Below, in pieces: positions 1-8,845 of a stretch of 64,000 nucleotides of DNA. A program made the position numbers and the translations under genes. The DNA is taken from positions 868,001-932,000 of the forward strand of contig NZ_JAABOO010000002.1 in assembly GCF_010671605.1 (NCBI RefSeq), given 5' to 3'. The number at the start of each line of letters is the position of its first letter. Position 1 is the stretch's first letter. Below the pieces are notes generated by a model that worked only from the letters and a program-made list of their open reading frames with translations, ran no database searches and was not told the origin of the DNA. Source of the stretch: Leptobacterium flavescens (GTDB lineage Bacteria > Bacteroidota > Bacteroidia > Flavobacteriales > Flavobacteriaceae).

Positions 1-774
1 CCATGAAAGATCTGTGATATGAATTAATCCGTCAACTCCACCAAGATCGATAAATACTCCGTAAGATGTTACGTTCTTAACAACTCCTTCAAGTACCTGA
101 CCTTTTTCAAGCTGACCGATGATTTCTTTCTTCTGCTCTTCGATATCTGCTTCGATAAGCGCTTTATGAGAAACAACAACGTTTTTAAACTCGTGATTGA
201 TCTTCACAACCTTAAATTCCATTGTCTTACTTACGTACTGATCGTAATCGCGAATTGGCTTAACATCGATCTGAGATCCTGGTAAGAAGGCCTCGATTCC
301 GAATACGTCAACGATCATACCTCCTTTAGTTCTGCACTTCACATAACCATTAACAATCTCTCCATTGTCATGTGCAGCATTAACACGATCCCAGGCTTTG
401 ATGGTACGCGCTTTTCTATGTGATAAAACCAATTGTCCGGTTTTATCTTCTCTAACGTCTATTAAAACCTCAACTTTATCACCTACGGCAAGGTTAGGGT
501 TGTAACGGAATTCGTTTAGAGAAATTACTCCTTCAGACTTAGCGTTGATGTCGATGATCGCTTCCCTGTCAGTAATATGGATAACAGTTCCTTCAACTAC
601 TTCTTCATCTGCAGTATCTACGAAGTTGCTTTCTACAAGACTTTCAAACTCTTTAAGTTTGTCGTCCTCAACAGGATCAATTCCTTCTTCGTAATTGTGC
701 CAGTTGAAATTCGCTAAAAATTCCTCAGGATTTTGAGTTTCCTTAACTTCAGTGTTTTCTTTTGATTCAGCCAT
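1..774 (-). CDS. rpsA: 30S ribosomal protein S1, 5' part (cut by window edge)
   Basis: The reading frame is open from the ATG at 774 to the window edge and gives the first 258 residues of ribosomal protein S1, which binds mRNA and helps load it on the 30S subunit. After an acidic N-terminal segment there are repeated S1 (OB-fold) domains at about residues 60-121, 139-205 and 226 onward; the third carries the typical GVFIDLGGVDGLIHITDLSW ending. Full S1 proteins of this group have about 600 residues, so more than half lies outside. A 120-base leader with a hairpin and a good Bacteroidota promoter lies upstream. Identification is secure. Confidence 0.96.
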   Translation of the reverse strand, partial: MAESKENTEVKETQNPEEFLANFNWHNYEEGIDPVEDDKLKEFESLVESNFVDTADEEVVEGTVIHITDREAIIDINAKSEGVISLNEFRYNPNLAVGDKVEVLIDVREDKTGQLVLSHRKARTIKAWDRVNAAHDNGEIVNGYVKCRTKGGMIVDVFGIEAFLPGSQIDVKPIRDYDQYVSKTMEFKVVKINHEFKNVVVSHKALIEADIEEQKKEIIGQLEKGQVLEGVVKNVTSYGVFIDLGGVDGLIHITDLSW

Positions 775-793
775 TGCTGATTTAAAATTTGTA

Positions 794-835
794 TCCTACA
801 TCTACTCAGGAAATTACGCAATGATACATGTAGAA
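794..835 (-). promoter_or_regulatory. Hairpin in the rpsA leader
   Basis: Arms at 794-801 and 828-835 pair over 8 bases (one G-U) in the transcribed leader, ending about 20 bases before the rpsA start codon. S1 is autoregulated through its leader in other bacteria; that this hairpin does so here is inference. Confidence 0.4.
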
Positions 836-896
836 GTGTTATTAATAATTTTTTGTCTTTATCCTTTTTCTTCCTGATGTTTGCTAAAAAGGAGTG

Positions 897-928
897 CAAA
901 AATAAAACTATATTATTTGATTTACAAA
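897..928 (-). promoter_or_regulatory. rpsA promoter (Bacteroidota type)
   Basis: On the minus strand TTTG (925-928) is followed after 20 bases by TATTTTTG (897-904), matching the Bacteroidota -33/-7 consensus TTTG and TAnnTTTG. Transcription would start near 890 and leave a leader of about 115 bases before rpsA. Confidence 0.6.
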
Positions 929-1102
929 CAATTACTACAAATATTCTGCTCCTATTTTGGCGAATTCCCTCTTTTTTAATTTTTATACTTCCCGGGACAG
1001 AAAAATACGCTTTTTGTGTAGTTGAGCGTCAAAAAAGGTCAGTTAACGAATATATGGCCATATGGTTACCTTTATTTAATCAGATTTTACGTTGTTTTTA
1101 TG

Positions 1103-1110
1103 TAAATTTG
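1103..1110 (+). promoter_or_regulatory. -7 element upstream of the LysM gene
   Basis: TAAATTTG matches TAnnTTTG and lies 29 bases before the ATG at 1140. No convincing TTG is seen at the -33 distance. The rest of the 775-1139 gap is AT-rich and shows no gene. Confidence 0.4.
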
Positions 1111-1139
1111 GGAGTATTAATTATTAAAATTTCAATGAT

Positions 1140-1520
1140 ATGAGTGCTAAATCAAAATACCAGCCAGTACTGGACTTAGGCCAGGAATTCAACATTCAGG
1201 ACGGAGATGTAAGTGAAGAAGGAGGAGTGTTAAAAATAAAAGGAGTTGCCAATACCCCTTATGAGAAAAATGCTTTATGGGACAAGATCAAAGAAATAGG
1301 AGGAGAAAACCCATCAGATATTAAAGCAAACATAACTATAGCCGACGAATCCGTATATCACAGACATGTTGTAAAAAGCGGAGAGACTTTGGGTAAGATC
1401 GCCAAGCATTATTACGGAAATGCTGCCAAGTACAATGCCATCTTCCAGGCGAATACGGATAAACTTAAGAATCCCGATCTTATTTATCCCGATCAGGAGT
1501 TGATCATTCCGAATCTGTAA
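1140..1520 (+). CDS. BON/LysM domain protein (Kbp/YgaU-like)
   Basis: This 126-residue protein has a BON-like N-terminal half (about residues 20-70) and a C-terminal LysM domain (about 76-126, from HVVKSGETLGKIAKHYYG to the final IIPNL). This two-domain layout and length resemble E. coli Kbp (YgaU), a cytoplasmic potassium-binding protein. There is no signal peptide, which fits a cytoplasmic location rather than cell-wall binding. The gene stands alone, with its own -7 element and a strong terminator that overlaps the end of the convergent cmk gene. Family assignment is good; potassium binding is inferred from the family. Confidence 0.85.
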   Translation: MSAKSKYQPVLDLGQEFNIQDGDVSEEGGVLKIKGVANTPYEKNALWDKIKEIGGENPSDIKANITIADESVYHRHVVKSGETLGKIAKHYYGNAAKYNAIFQANTDKLKNPDLIYPDQELIIPNL

Positions 1521-1528
1521 AAGATCTC

Positions 1529-1560
1529 ACTCCTCTCAATCCTATTGAGGGGAGTTTTTT
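1529..1560 (+). terminator. Rho-independent terminator of the LysM gene
   Basis: An 11-bp stem (1530-1540 with 1544-1554, one G-U) with a 3-base loop is followed by six T. It overlaps the stop codon of the convergent cmk gene. Confidence 0.8.
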
Positions 1561-2243
1561 ATTAAACGTAAAGCGTAACCGTATATCCTTTCAAATTGTT
1601 CTTCCAGCCCCATATCCGAATTATCTATCTCTATAGCATCTTCAGCCTTTACCAGAGGGGAATTCTCGCGGTGAGAATCGATATAATCCCTGTCGGTAAC
1701 ATTTTTCAGGACCTGCTCATAACTCACTTCATCTCCCCTGTCCAGCAATTCCTTATAGCGTCTGTGCGCTCTTGTTTCTGCAGAGGCCGTGAGGAATAAT
1801 TTTAGTTCGGCATCCGGGAACACCACGGTTCCTATATCCCGGCCATCCATAACGATCCCTTTGTTCTTTCCCATTTCCTGCTGGATCTCTACCAGTTTTA
1901 CCCTCACTTCCTTAATAGCGGCTATAGGGCTGACAAAACTGGAAACACGAAGCATTCTGATCTCTTTTTCCACATTCTTACCATTGAGGTAGATCTCGGC
2001 ATAACCCAGCTTCTCATTAAACTCAAAATGCAGTTTGATCTCAGGCAGGTGTTTCTTCATTGCCCTTTTATTACATCCGGAGTCTCCTATAATATCGTTG
2101 TTCAGGGCGTAAAGGGTTACAGCCCTGTACATAGCTCCGGTATCTACGTAAACATATCCTAATTCGGCAGCCAGTTTTTTAGCAACCGTACTTTTTCCCG
2201 TAGAGGAAAAACCATCGATAGCAATTGTAATTTTTCTCTGCAT
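1542..2243 (-). CDS. cmk: (d)CMP kinase
   Basis: Cytidylate kinase phosphorylates CMP and dCMP with ATP for pyrimidine nucleotide supply. The 233-residue product has the P-loop GFSSTGKST (about residues 11-19), the YVDTGAMYRA substrate segment (about 32-41) and the DGRDIGTVVFP nucleotide-binding motif (about 133-143), with a length normal for the family. It lies downstream of lon on the same strand but a terminator separates them. The ATG is the natural start because the P-loop begins ten residues in. The 3' end is embedded in the terminator of the convergent LysM gene. Confidence 0.96.
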   Translation of the reverse strand: MQRKITIAIDGFSSTGKSTVAKKLAAELGYVYVDTGAMYRAVTLYALNNDIIGDSGCNKRAMKKHLPEIKLHFEFNEKLGYAEIYLNGKNVEKEIRMLRVSSFVSPIAAIKEVRVKLVEIQQEMGKNKGIVMDGRDIGTVVFPDAELKLFLTASAETRAHRRYKELLDRGDEVSYEQVLKNVTDRDYIDSHRENSPLVKAEDAIEIDNSDMGLEEQFERIYGYALRLIKNSPQ

Positions 2244-2284
2244 ACCGCAAAATAAAAGAAAATAATTGAGGCAAACCGCCCTTT

Positions 2285-2320
2285 TTAAAAAAAGAAAACC
2301 CCGACACTTAAGATCGGGGT
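2285..2320 (-). terminator. Rho-independent terminator of lon
   Basis: Read on the minus strand, a 7-bp ACCCCGA/TCGGGGT stem (2298-2304 and 2314-2320) is followed by a T-rich run (2285-2297). It lies 25 bases past the lon stop. Confidence 0.8.
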
Positions 2321-2345
2321 CTATAGGATATACACAATCAGTGTA

Positions 2346-4796
2346 TTAAAGTTTTTTAGGATTTTTTACGTTCTGATCGGTTACGGCAATATCGATCACC
2401 TCACTCATTTCCGTTACATAATGGAAAGTAAGTCCCTTTAGATATTCCTGCTTGATCTCTTCTATATCCTTTCTGTTGTCTTCACACAGGATAATCTCTT
2501 TGATCCTTGCTCTTTTGGCCGCCAAGATCTTTTCTTTTATTCCTCCTACCGGCAATACCTTTCCTCTCAGGGTGATCTCTCCGGTCATAGCCAGGCTCTT
2601 TTTCACCCTTTTCTGAGTAAACAGGGATACGAGGGAGGTAAGCATCGTAATCCCGGCACTGGGCCCGTCTTTAGGAGTAGCTCCTTCCGGAACGTGTATG
2701 TGTACATTGTATTTTTCAAAAATATCGGGTTGGATTCCCCATTTATCGGCATTGGCCTTAATGTATTCCATGGCGATCGTAGCCGATTCCTTCATCACTT
2801 TCCCCAGGTTACCCGTAATATTCAGGCTTCCTTTTCCTTTGGAAAGAATAGATTCGATAAATAATATATCTCCTCCCACACTGGTCCATGCCAGTCCGGT
2901 TACCACACCTGCAACTTCATTGTTCTCATACTTATCTCTTTCCAGACGTGCAGGTCCGAGTACCTTTATAATATCTTCATTGGAAACCTTTACCGCATAC
3001 GATTCTTCCATGGCAATGGACTTGGCCGCATATCGAACCATTTTAGCGATCTGTTTTTCCAGAGAACGAACACCCGACTCACGGGTATAACCTTCTACGA
3101 TCATCTCCAGTTGTTTTTTACCGATCTTAAGGTGTTCGGAAGAAAGTCCGTGTTCCTTAAGCTGCTTCGGTAAAAGGTGCTGTCTGGCGATCTCTACTTT
3201 TTCTTCTATGGTATAACCGGTAACATTAATGATCTCCATACGGTCTCTTAAAGCCGGTTGTATGGTATTAAGGCTATTGGCTGTAGCGATGAATAATACT
3301 TTAGACAGATCGTACCCCATCTCCAGGAAGTTATCGTAGAATTCTGTGTTCTGCTCGGGGTCCAGTACCTCCAGCATAGCAGAAGACGGATCTCCCTGAT
3401 GACTGTTAGACAATTTATCTATCTCATCCAGTACAAATACCGGGTTGGATTTCCCTGCCTTTTTAATAGATTGTATGATCCTTCCGGGCATAGCTCCAAT
3501 ATAGGTTTTTCTGTGCCCTCTTATTTCTGCCTCATCTCTCAATCCACCCAAAGACATTCTTACGTATTCTCTTCCCAGTGCTTCTGCCACAGATTTTCCA
3601 AGAGATGTTTTACCAACTCCCGGAGGTCCGTAAAGACATAGGATAGGCGATTTCATATCTCCTCTCAATTTCAGGACAGCCAGGTATTCGATGATCCTGC
3701 GCTTTACATCTTCCAGACCGTAATGATCCCTGTCCAGGATGCCCTGAGCATTTTTAAGATCGAACTTATCTGAAGAATATTCATCCCAGGGTAGTTCCAG
3801 AAGCAACTCCAGGTAGTTACGCTGAATAGAGTATTCGGCTACCTGCGGATTCATTCGCTGCATTTTACTCAGCTCCTTATCGAAATGCTCCCTTACTTTT
3901 TTATTCCATTTTTTGTCCTTGGCTTTTCCGCGCATATCCTCGATCTCCTCTTCAGAACCTCCGCCACCGAGCTCTTCCTGAATGGTTTTCATCTGCTGAT
4001 GAAGGAAATACTCACGCTGCTGCTGATCGAGATCATGTCGTACCTTGGATTGAATGTCGTTTTTTAACTCCAGTTTCTGGAGCTCCACATTCATATATTT
4101 AAGAGTGGCAAGTGCCCTGTCCTTAAGGTCATCTACTGCAAGTAATTCCTGCTTCTCCCTAACCGAAAGGTTCATATTGGAAGAAACAAAGTTGATAAGG
4201 AAGGAATTACTCTCTATATTTTTAATGGCAAAGGAAGCTTCGGTTGGGATATTCGGGTTGTCCCTGATGATCTGTAACGAAAGTTCCTTAATAGAATCTA
4301 TAATGGCCTTGAATTCTTCATTCTCATCGGCAGGCCTCACTTCCGAAACCTCCCCTACGGATGCATTCATATAAGGTTCCGTGGTAAGGATCTCATTTAT
4401 CTTAAATCTCTTTTTTCCCTGGATGATCACCGTAGTATTCCCGTCAGGCATCTGAAGTACGCGTAAAATACGTGCTACCGTACCCAAAGAGTTGATATCG
4501 TCTATACCCGGATCCTCAATCGATTCGTCCTTTTGCGAAACTACACCTATAACCTTACTTCCGTTATTGGCATCCTTAATAAGTTTAATGGATTTATCCC
4601 TCCCTGCAGTAATGGGAATTACAACACCCGGGAACAATACCGTATTTCTCAAGGGGAGGATCGGTAAAACATCGGGAAGGCTTTCCCTATTGATCTCCTC
4701 TTCATCTTCCGGGGTCATTAAAGGAATGAGTTCTGCATCCTCATCGATTCCGTGAAATGACAAACTGTCAATATTTAAAAAATTAGATTTACCCAT
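2346..4796 (-). CDS. lon: ATP-dependent protease Lon
   Basis: Lon is a cytosolic AAA+ serine protease that removes damaged and regulatory proteins. The 816-residue product has the N-terminal substrate domain (about residues 40-250), Walker A GPPGVGKT (about 390-397), Walker B VLDEIDK (about 455-461), and the protease domain with catalytic Ser in PKDGPSAG (about 713) and Lys in GGIKEK (about 754). I chose the ATG at 4796 (MGKSNF); the frame also opens at an in-frame TTG 18 bases upstream (4814), which is less likely. The gene has its own terminator. An imperfect palindrome just upstream may be regulatory. Confidence 0.96.
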   Translation of the reverse strand: MGKSNFLNIDSLSFHGIDEDAELIPLMTPEDEEEINRESLPDVLPILPLRNTVLFPGVVIPITAGRDKSIKLIKDANNGSKVIGVVSQKDESIEDPGIDDINSLGTVARILRVLQMPDGNTTVIIQGKKRFKINEILTTEPYMNASVGEVSEVRPADENEEFKAIIDSIKELSLQIIRDNPNIPTEASFAIKNIESNSFLINFVSSNMNLSVREKQELLAVDDLKDRALATLKYMNVELQKLELKNDIQSKVRHDLDQQQREYFLHQQMKTIQEELGGGGSEEEIEDMRGKAKDKKWNKKVREHFDKELSKMQRMNPQVAEYSIQRNYLELLLELPWDEYSSDKFDLKNAQGILDRDHYGLEDVKRRIIEYLAVLKLRGDMKSPILCLYGPPGVGKTSLGKSVAEALGREYVRMSLGGLRDEAEIRGHRKTYIGAMPGRIIQSIKKAGKSNPVFVLDEIDKLSNSHQGDPSSAMLEVLDPEQNTEFYDNFLEMGYDLSKVLFIATANSLNTIQPALRDRMEIINVTGYTIEEKVEIARQHLLPKQLKEHGLSSEHLKIGKKQLEMIVEGYTRESGVRSLEKQIAKMVRYAAKSIAMEESYAVKVSNEDIIKVLGPARLERDKYENNEVAGVVTGLAWTSVGGDILFIESILSKGKGSLNITGNLGKVMKESATIAMEYIKANADKWGIQPDIFEKYNVHIHVPEGATPKDGPSAGITMLTSLVSLFTQKRVKKSLAMTGEITLRGKVLPVGGIKEKILAAKRARIKEIILCEDNRKDIEEIKQEYLKGLTFHYVTEMSEVIDIAVTDQNVKNPKKL

Positions 4797-4815
4797 ATCT
4801 TTATTTAAAGTCAAT

Positions 4816-4831
4816 CTGTCATTAACGACAG
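4816..4831. promoter_or_regulatory. Imperfect palindrome upstream of lon
   Basis: CTGTC-A-TTAA-C-GACAG is a 16-base near-perfect inverted repeat 20 bases before the lon ATG. It could be an operator or an mRNA hairpin. It is not the CIRCE heat-shock element. No function is known for it. Confidence 0.3.
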
Positions 4832-5025
4832 GGTGACACTTTATTTATTAACTTGTATCTTTTTAAACAAACGCCCTTATATCAATCATATCTGTGTACG
4901 GGACCGCTTGCGATTATACCTAGGCAATAGTTATGCCAATTTAAGGGGTTCCCCTATTTTTTAAGTGTATTTTCACGAATACGAAAGCTGTGGATTTAGA
5001 AAATTACGGTGTAAAACTGAAAAAA

Positions 5026-5055
5026 TTGAGGTCAACTGTAACAATTTAAATTTTG
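5026..5055 (+). promoter_or_regulatory. Candidate promoter of the sigma factor operon
   Basis: TTG (5026-5028), 18 bases, then TAAATTTTG (5047-5055) resembles the housekeeping consensus with an extra T. Inside it TGTAACA (5037-5043) contains the AAC core common in ECF -35 elements, so self-activation is an alternative reading. Confidence 0.35.
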
Positions 5056-5084
5056 TGTCATCATTATAACAAATTATCAACTTT

Positions 5085-5642
5085 TTGAGCCAACAAAAGT
5101 TACATACTGATGTATTATTACAATCGTGTGCCAAGGGCGACCGATTTGCGCAAATGGAGATTTACAATCGCTATTACAAGGCCATGTACAACACAGCCTT
5201 AAGGATCGTAAAAGATTCATTTGAAGCAGAAGACATTATGCAGGAATCGTTTTTAAACGCGTTTACGAAACTTGATACTTTTAAAGGAGAAGTGACTTTC
5301 GGAGCCTGGTTAAAGCGTATAGTAGTAAACAACAGTATCTATCATTATCGTAAAAAACAAAAGAGCAATAGTGTCTCTTTGGAGGAAGTAATGTATAGGG
5401 TTGAAGATAACGATGGAGTTACTGAAGATCATGAGTTTACAAACGTTCAGGCTCAAAAAGTTTTGGAGACCATGAAAACACTGAAAGATAATTACAGAGT
5501 TTCTTTGACCCTACATTTAATTGAAGGGTTCGATCACGAAGAAATTTGTGAGATAATGGGGATCAGTTATGCAAATTGCAGGACCACGATCTCCAGGGCG
5601 AAGGAAAGTTTACGAAAGAAATTAACGCAGATATGCACATGA
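5085..5642 (+). CDS. ECF RNA polymerase sigma factor
   Basis: This 185-residue protein is an extracytoplasmic-function sigma factor with region 2 (about residues 20-90, including ALRIVKDSFEAEDIMQESFL) and region 4 helix-turn-helix (about 125-180, ending ISYANCRTTISRAKESLRKK). It would direct RNA polymerase to an envelope-stress regulon. The start is a TTG: the next ATG would remove the beginning of region 2. It overlaps the downstream membrane protein by ATGA, so the pair is translationally coupled, as usual for a sigma and its anti-sigma factor. The operon continues into two exported repeat proteins, its likely targets. Confidence 0.9.
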   Translation: MSQQKLHTDVLLQSCAKGDRFAQMEIYNRYYKAMYNTALRIVKDSFEAEDIMQESFLNAFTKLDTFKGEVTFGAWLKRIVVNNSIYHYRKKQKSNSVSLEEVMYRVEDNDGVTEDHEFTNVQAQKVLETMKTLKDNYRVSLTLHLIEGFDHEEICEIMGISYANCRTTISRAKESLRKKLTQICT

Positions 5643-6199
5643 AAAAGGATCATTTAGAAAAACTGTTTAACCAACTGGAAGGCGAATTTGACCTGGAAAA
5701 CCCTCAGGAAGGGCATCAGGATCGCTTTTTACAAAAATTAATGGCCAATGATAACACAAGTACTCCTGTAACTTCTCAACGCAAACAACGAAACTGGTGG
5801 AAGCCACTGTCTATTGCAGCTACTTTCCTGTTACTGGTTTCAGTTGGAATTGGGATCAACAAATACAACACGGAAAATGAAGTGGTCGTTTCTCCTGAGA
5901 TCCAGGAAACACAATTTTACTTTGCTTCCCTCCTTGAACAGGAAGTGGAAAAGGTAAACGCGGCCACCACAGCCGAAACCAAAGTAATCATTGACGATGC
6001 AATGGTTCAATTAAAAAAATTAGAAAAAGATTATGAAAAGCTGGAAAATGCTCTTTTAGAGAACGGAGACAGTAAACAATTGCTCTACGCAATGATTACC
6101 AACTTCCAGACAAGAATTAACCTCTTAAAAGAAGTATTGATCCAAATTGAAGAAATTAAAGAACAAAAAGATCAGCAAAATGAAAGTACAATTATCTAA
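5639..6199 (+). CDS. Probable membrane anti-sigma factor
   Basis: A 186-residue protein with an N-terminal cytosolic part of about 53 residues, one membrane segment (about 54-73) and an acidic periplasmic part with coiled-coil character (about 105-180, rich in Glu and Lys). The ATG overlaps the sigma factor stop (ATGA). Size, topology and coupling to the ECF gene point to an anti-sigma factor that holds the sigma at the membrane. No ZAS-type HxxxCxxC zinc motif is visible, so it would belong to a divergent class. The function is inferred mainly from context. Confidence 0.7.
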   Translation: MKKDHLEKLFNQLEGEFDLENPQEGHQDRFLQKLMANDNTSTPVTSQRKQRNWWKPLSIAATFLLLVSVGIGINKYNTENEVVVSPEIQETQFYFASLLEQEVEKVNAATTAETKVIIDDAMVQLKKLEKDYEKLENALLENGDSKQLLYAMITNFQTRINLLKEVLIQIEEIKEQKDQQNESTII

Positions 6200-7262
6200 A
6201 TACCTATGTATACTTTTCCTTATACCTTCACTGGTACTTGCAAATAATAACTGGAAAGGAAAATACACCAAAGAAAAGAAAATCAATAAAGAATTTGATG
6301 TGTCTGCCGACGCTGCCTTAAAGATAAGCAACAGCTACGGAAACCTGTCGGTCACTTCATGGAACCAGAATAAAGTAGTTATCGAGGTTCATATCATGAC
6401 CAACGGAAACAACGAAGAAAAGGTGCAGAAGAAACTGGATCAGATAGACGTGGATTTTGAAGCTTCAAGAAGCCTGGTTCAGGCCAAGACCATCTTTAAC
6501 AAAAGCCGCACCAGTTCCTGGTGGGGATCCAAAAAGAACAATGTAAATATGAAGATCAACTATACCATTAAGGTACCTGTAACCAACAGTGTTGATCTGA
6601 ATAACGACTACGGTCATATTAATCTGGATAAAATTGAAGGAGATGCTAAGATCAGCTGTGATTACGGACGCCTGATCATAGGAGAGCTTCTCAGTAACAA
6701 CAATATCCTTTCTTTCGATTATACCAGAAAATCTACCATAGAATATATGAGAGGCGGAAAGATCAGTGCGGATTACTCAGGCTTTGAGATTGATAGAGCA
6801 GGAAATCTAACGATCAGTGCAGACTATACCGATTCTACGGTTAAAGATGGAAAAGACATTAAATACTCGGCAGATTACGGAAGCCTGAATATTGGAAAAG
6901 CGAACAGCGTAAGCGGTTCCGGAGATTATATCACTACGCGTTTAGGAAGCATAAGCGGAGATGTGGATATCACAGCAGATTACGGATCTCTGAGAATAGA
7001 GCAGCTTACCGGAAATGCGGGAAATGTTACGATCAGAGCCGATTATACCGGAATTAAGATCGGTTATGCACCGGATTATCACTTTAATTTTGAAGTACGC
7101 CTGGAATACGCAAGCATGAGAGGTGGAGATGATTTCGATTACAAGATCAAAAGATCCAATTCGGGCGACAAATATTATCAGGGGCATTACGGAAGTGCCG
7201 GAAGCGGTAAAAACATTTCCATTACTGCCGACTACGGAGGAGTGACCTTTTTTAAAAGTTAA
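6180..7262 (+). CDS. Exported DUF4097-like beta-repeat protein
   Basis: The 360-residue product starts with a signal peptide (about residues 1-20, cleavage after LVLA). The rest is a ladder of short beta-strand repeats with recurring ADYG, ADYS or ADYT units every 15-25 residues, as in the DUF4097/GIN beta-solenoid superfamily. The ATG at 6180 overlaps the anti-sigma gene by 20 bases; an in-frame TTG at 6147 would spoil the signal peptide. As third gene of the sigma operon it is probably an envelope protein controlled by this sigma factor. No catalytic motif is visible and the molecular function is unknown. Confidence 0.75.
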   Translation: MKVQLSKYLCILFLIPSLVLANNNWKGKYTKEKKINKEFDVSADAALKISNSYGNLSVTSWNQNKVVIEVHIMTNGNNEEKVQKKLDQIDVDFEASRSLVQAKTIFNKSRTSSWWGSKKNNVNMKINYTIKVPVTNSVDLNNDYGHINLDKIEGDAKISCDYGRLIIGELLSNNNILSFDYTRKSTIEYMRGGKISADYSGFEIDRAGNLTISADYTDSTVKDGKDIKYSADYGSLNIGKANSVSGSGDYITTRLGSISGDVDITADYGSLRIEQLTGNAGNVTIRADYTGIKIGYAPDYHFNFEVRLEYASMRGGDDFDYKIKRSNSGDKYYQGHYGSAGSGKNISITADYGGVTFFKS

Positions 7263-7293
7263 ATCAATCATAAACATTAAATAGACAAAAATC

Positions 7294-8043
7294 ATGAAGA
7301 AACTTATAACCTTAGGATTAGGGCTGTTGTTTGCAACCACTGTAAATGCACAATGGTGGGGCAGCAAAAAAGTAAAAGGCGATGGGAATATCGTAACCAA
7401 GGAACGCAGCTTAGGAGATTATGAAAGTGTTGGCGTAGCCGGAAATCTTGATGTAGAACTGGTATCGGGATCTGAGGGAAAACTTACCCTGGTAATGGAT
7501 GAAAATCTATTGGAATACGTAGAGACCGAGATCAAGAACGATCATCTTAAGATCTATGTTAAAAAAGGCTACAGTTTGCAACCTTCCCGTAAAAGCGGGT
7601 CAAAAAACGGGAATAAAATCCTTATCATAGTTCCGGTTGAAGATATTTCTTCCGTGTCATTGGCAGGGTCCGGAGATGTGAATACCAAAGATATGGTAAT
7701 AAAAGCTTCGGGCTTTAAAGCTAGTGTAGCCGGATCGGGAGATATGAACCTGGATGTGGAAGCTGATGAATTAAGCGGAAGCGTAGCCGGATCAGGAGAT
7801 CTGAGACTTAGAGGTAAAACCTCCTTTTTTAAAGGAAAAGTAGCCGGGTCCGGAGATATTCACGGATATGAGCTTACTTCCGGAGATGTGGAAGTTTCTG
7901 TTGCCGGATCAGGAGATATAAAAATTCACTGTAATGGTAATCTGAAAGCTCGTGTTACCGGATCGGGAGATATCCGATACAAAGGAAACCCGACCAAAGA
8001 AGATACCAAAGTAGTAGGATCAGGAGATGTTTCAAGAGGGTAA
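7294..8043 (+). CDS. Head GIN domain protein (DUF2807)
   Basis: This 249-residue exported protein has a signal peptide (cleavage after VNAQ, about residue 20) and a DUF2807 beta-solenoid in which VAGSGDI-like units recur at least six times between about residues 125 and 248. The family is frequent in Bacteroidota and has no proven role; an autotransporter-like or adhesive surface role has been suggested from its fold. It is 31 bases behind the DUF4097-like gene and ends in a strong terminator, so it closes the sigma operon. A second family member lies at 48951. Confidence 0.85.
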   Translation: MKKLITLGLGLLFATTVNAQWWGSKKVKGDGNIVTKERSLGDYESVGVAGNLDVELVSGSEGKLTLVMDENLLEYVETEIKNDHLKIYVKKGYSLQPSRKSGSKNGNKILIIVPVEDISSVSLAGSGDVNTKDMVIKASGFKASVAGSGDMNLDVEADELSGSVAGSGDLRLRGKTSFFKGKVAGSGDIHGYELTSGDVEVSVAGSGDIKIHCNGNLKARVTGSGDIRYKGNPTKEDTKVVGSGDVSRG

Positions 8044-8066
8044 TACATAAATCATCAATCAATGAT

Positions 8067-8100
8067 AAAAGCCGTGCTTGTTTTAAGCACGGCTTTTATT
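8067..8100. terminator. Bidirectional terminator
   Basis: A 13-bp stem (AAAAGCCGTGCTT and its complement, 8067-8097) with a 5-base loop has A and T runs on both sides. It can end the sigma operon and the convergent lipoprotein gene. Confidence 0.85.
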
Positions 8101-8122
8101 TTGTAATTATGTTTGTCCGGGT

Positions 8123-8626
8123 TTACTCCCTGTTTAGACTCACCTTTTCAAAAACACCATTTTGCAGTTTCACCGGAATATAATCCTCATTATGAGCGGT
8201 GAAATTAAATTCTCCGGAAATGGTATTATTCACCTCATCATAAGAAGTAATAATGATCTCCCCGGAAATCCCGTCGATCTGGTTTGTTAAATACCCTTCA
8301 TTCTCAGCATTCAGAAGATAACCTGCAATATTACCATCGGGGTTCTCCTCGGTCTTCCCGAGAACAACAACATCTTCTGTGTCCATACGGAAAGTAAGGA
8401 ATACAGAACGATCGGTCTCCACATTGGTTCCCACAATATTTACGAGGGTACCCTGGGTGTTAACTGTTACTCTGTCTGCGTTGAATTTAAATTGTCCAAC
8501 ATCTACCTGAAGAAAGTTTACAGTGTTTAACTCTTCCTGAGTTATATCACCGTCTGTTGAACATGAGTTGAAAAATAAAAGTATTGGGGTTAGATAGCAT
8601 AGTAGGAATAATCTTTTAATAGTCAT
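8123..8626 (-). CDS. Lipoprotein, DUF6252-like
   Basis: A 167-residue predicted lipoprotein: hydrophobic leader and lipobox ending at Cys22 (FFNSC). The mature part is beta-rich, with GISGEIIITSYDEVNNTISGEFNF close to the end, a pattern seen in flavobacterial DUF6252 proteins (proteins that describe a measured property as an integrated field; no activity is known). It is a single gene between a bidirectional terminator and about 220 bases of AT-rich DNA. Lipoprotein status is clear; the family name is from memory and only moderately sure. Confidence 0.7.
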   Translation of the reverse strand: MTIKRLFLLCYLTPILLFFNSCSTDGDITQEELNTVNFLQVDVGQFKFNADRVTVNTQGTLVNIVGTNVETDRSVFLTFRMDTEDVVVLGKTEENPDGNIAGYLLNAENEGYLTNQIDGISGEIIITSYDEVNNTISGEFNFTAHNEDYIPVKLQNGVFEKVSLNRE

Positions 8627-8845
8627 ATTCCTAATTTTGTTACGGGGCGAATATAGATTATTCCCTTCGAGCTACAAAATTAAGTTCGACAAAAGTGTTA
8701 AATTATCGTTCAAAAACACAAAAAATTTAAGAATTCTTTTAGAAAAAATATATTGAACCAATCTTTCTCTAAATAATTAGCATTTTACGATAACCCCTTA
8801 TTTTCCGGGTGTTTTTTACCCTTCTACGGTTTTTCAGTTTCTCTT

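Noticed and set aside
853-1143. 96-codon frame in the gap before the LysM gene
   Set aside because: AT-rich, overlaps the rpsA promoter and leader region and the start of the LysM gene; composition does not look like a protein.
2698-4755. Open frames opposite to lon
   Set aside because: They are shadows of the lon coding strand, with no own start context or recognisable protein features.
6942-7400. 152-codon frame antisense to the two exported repeat proteins
   Set aside because: It mirrors repetitive coding DNA, crosses the gap between two good genes and has no family resemblance.
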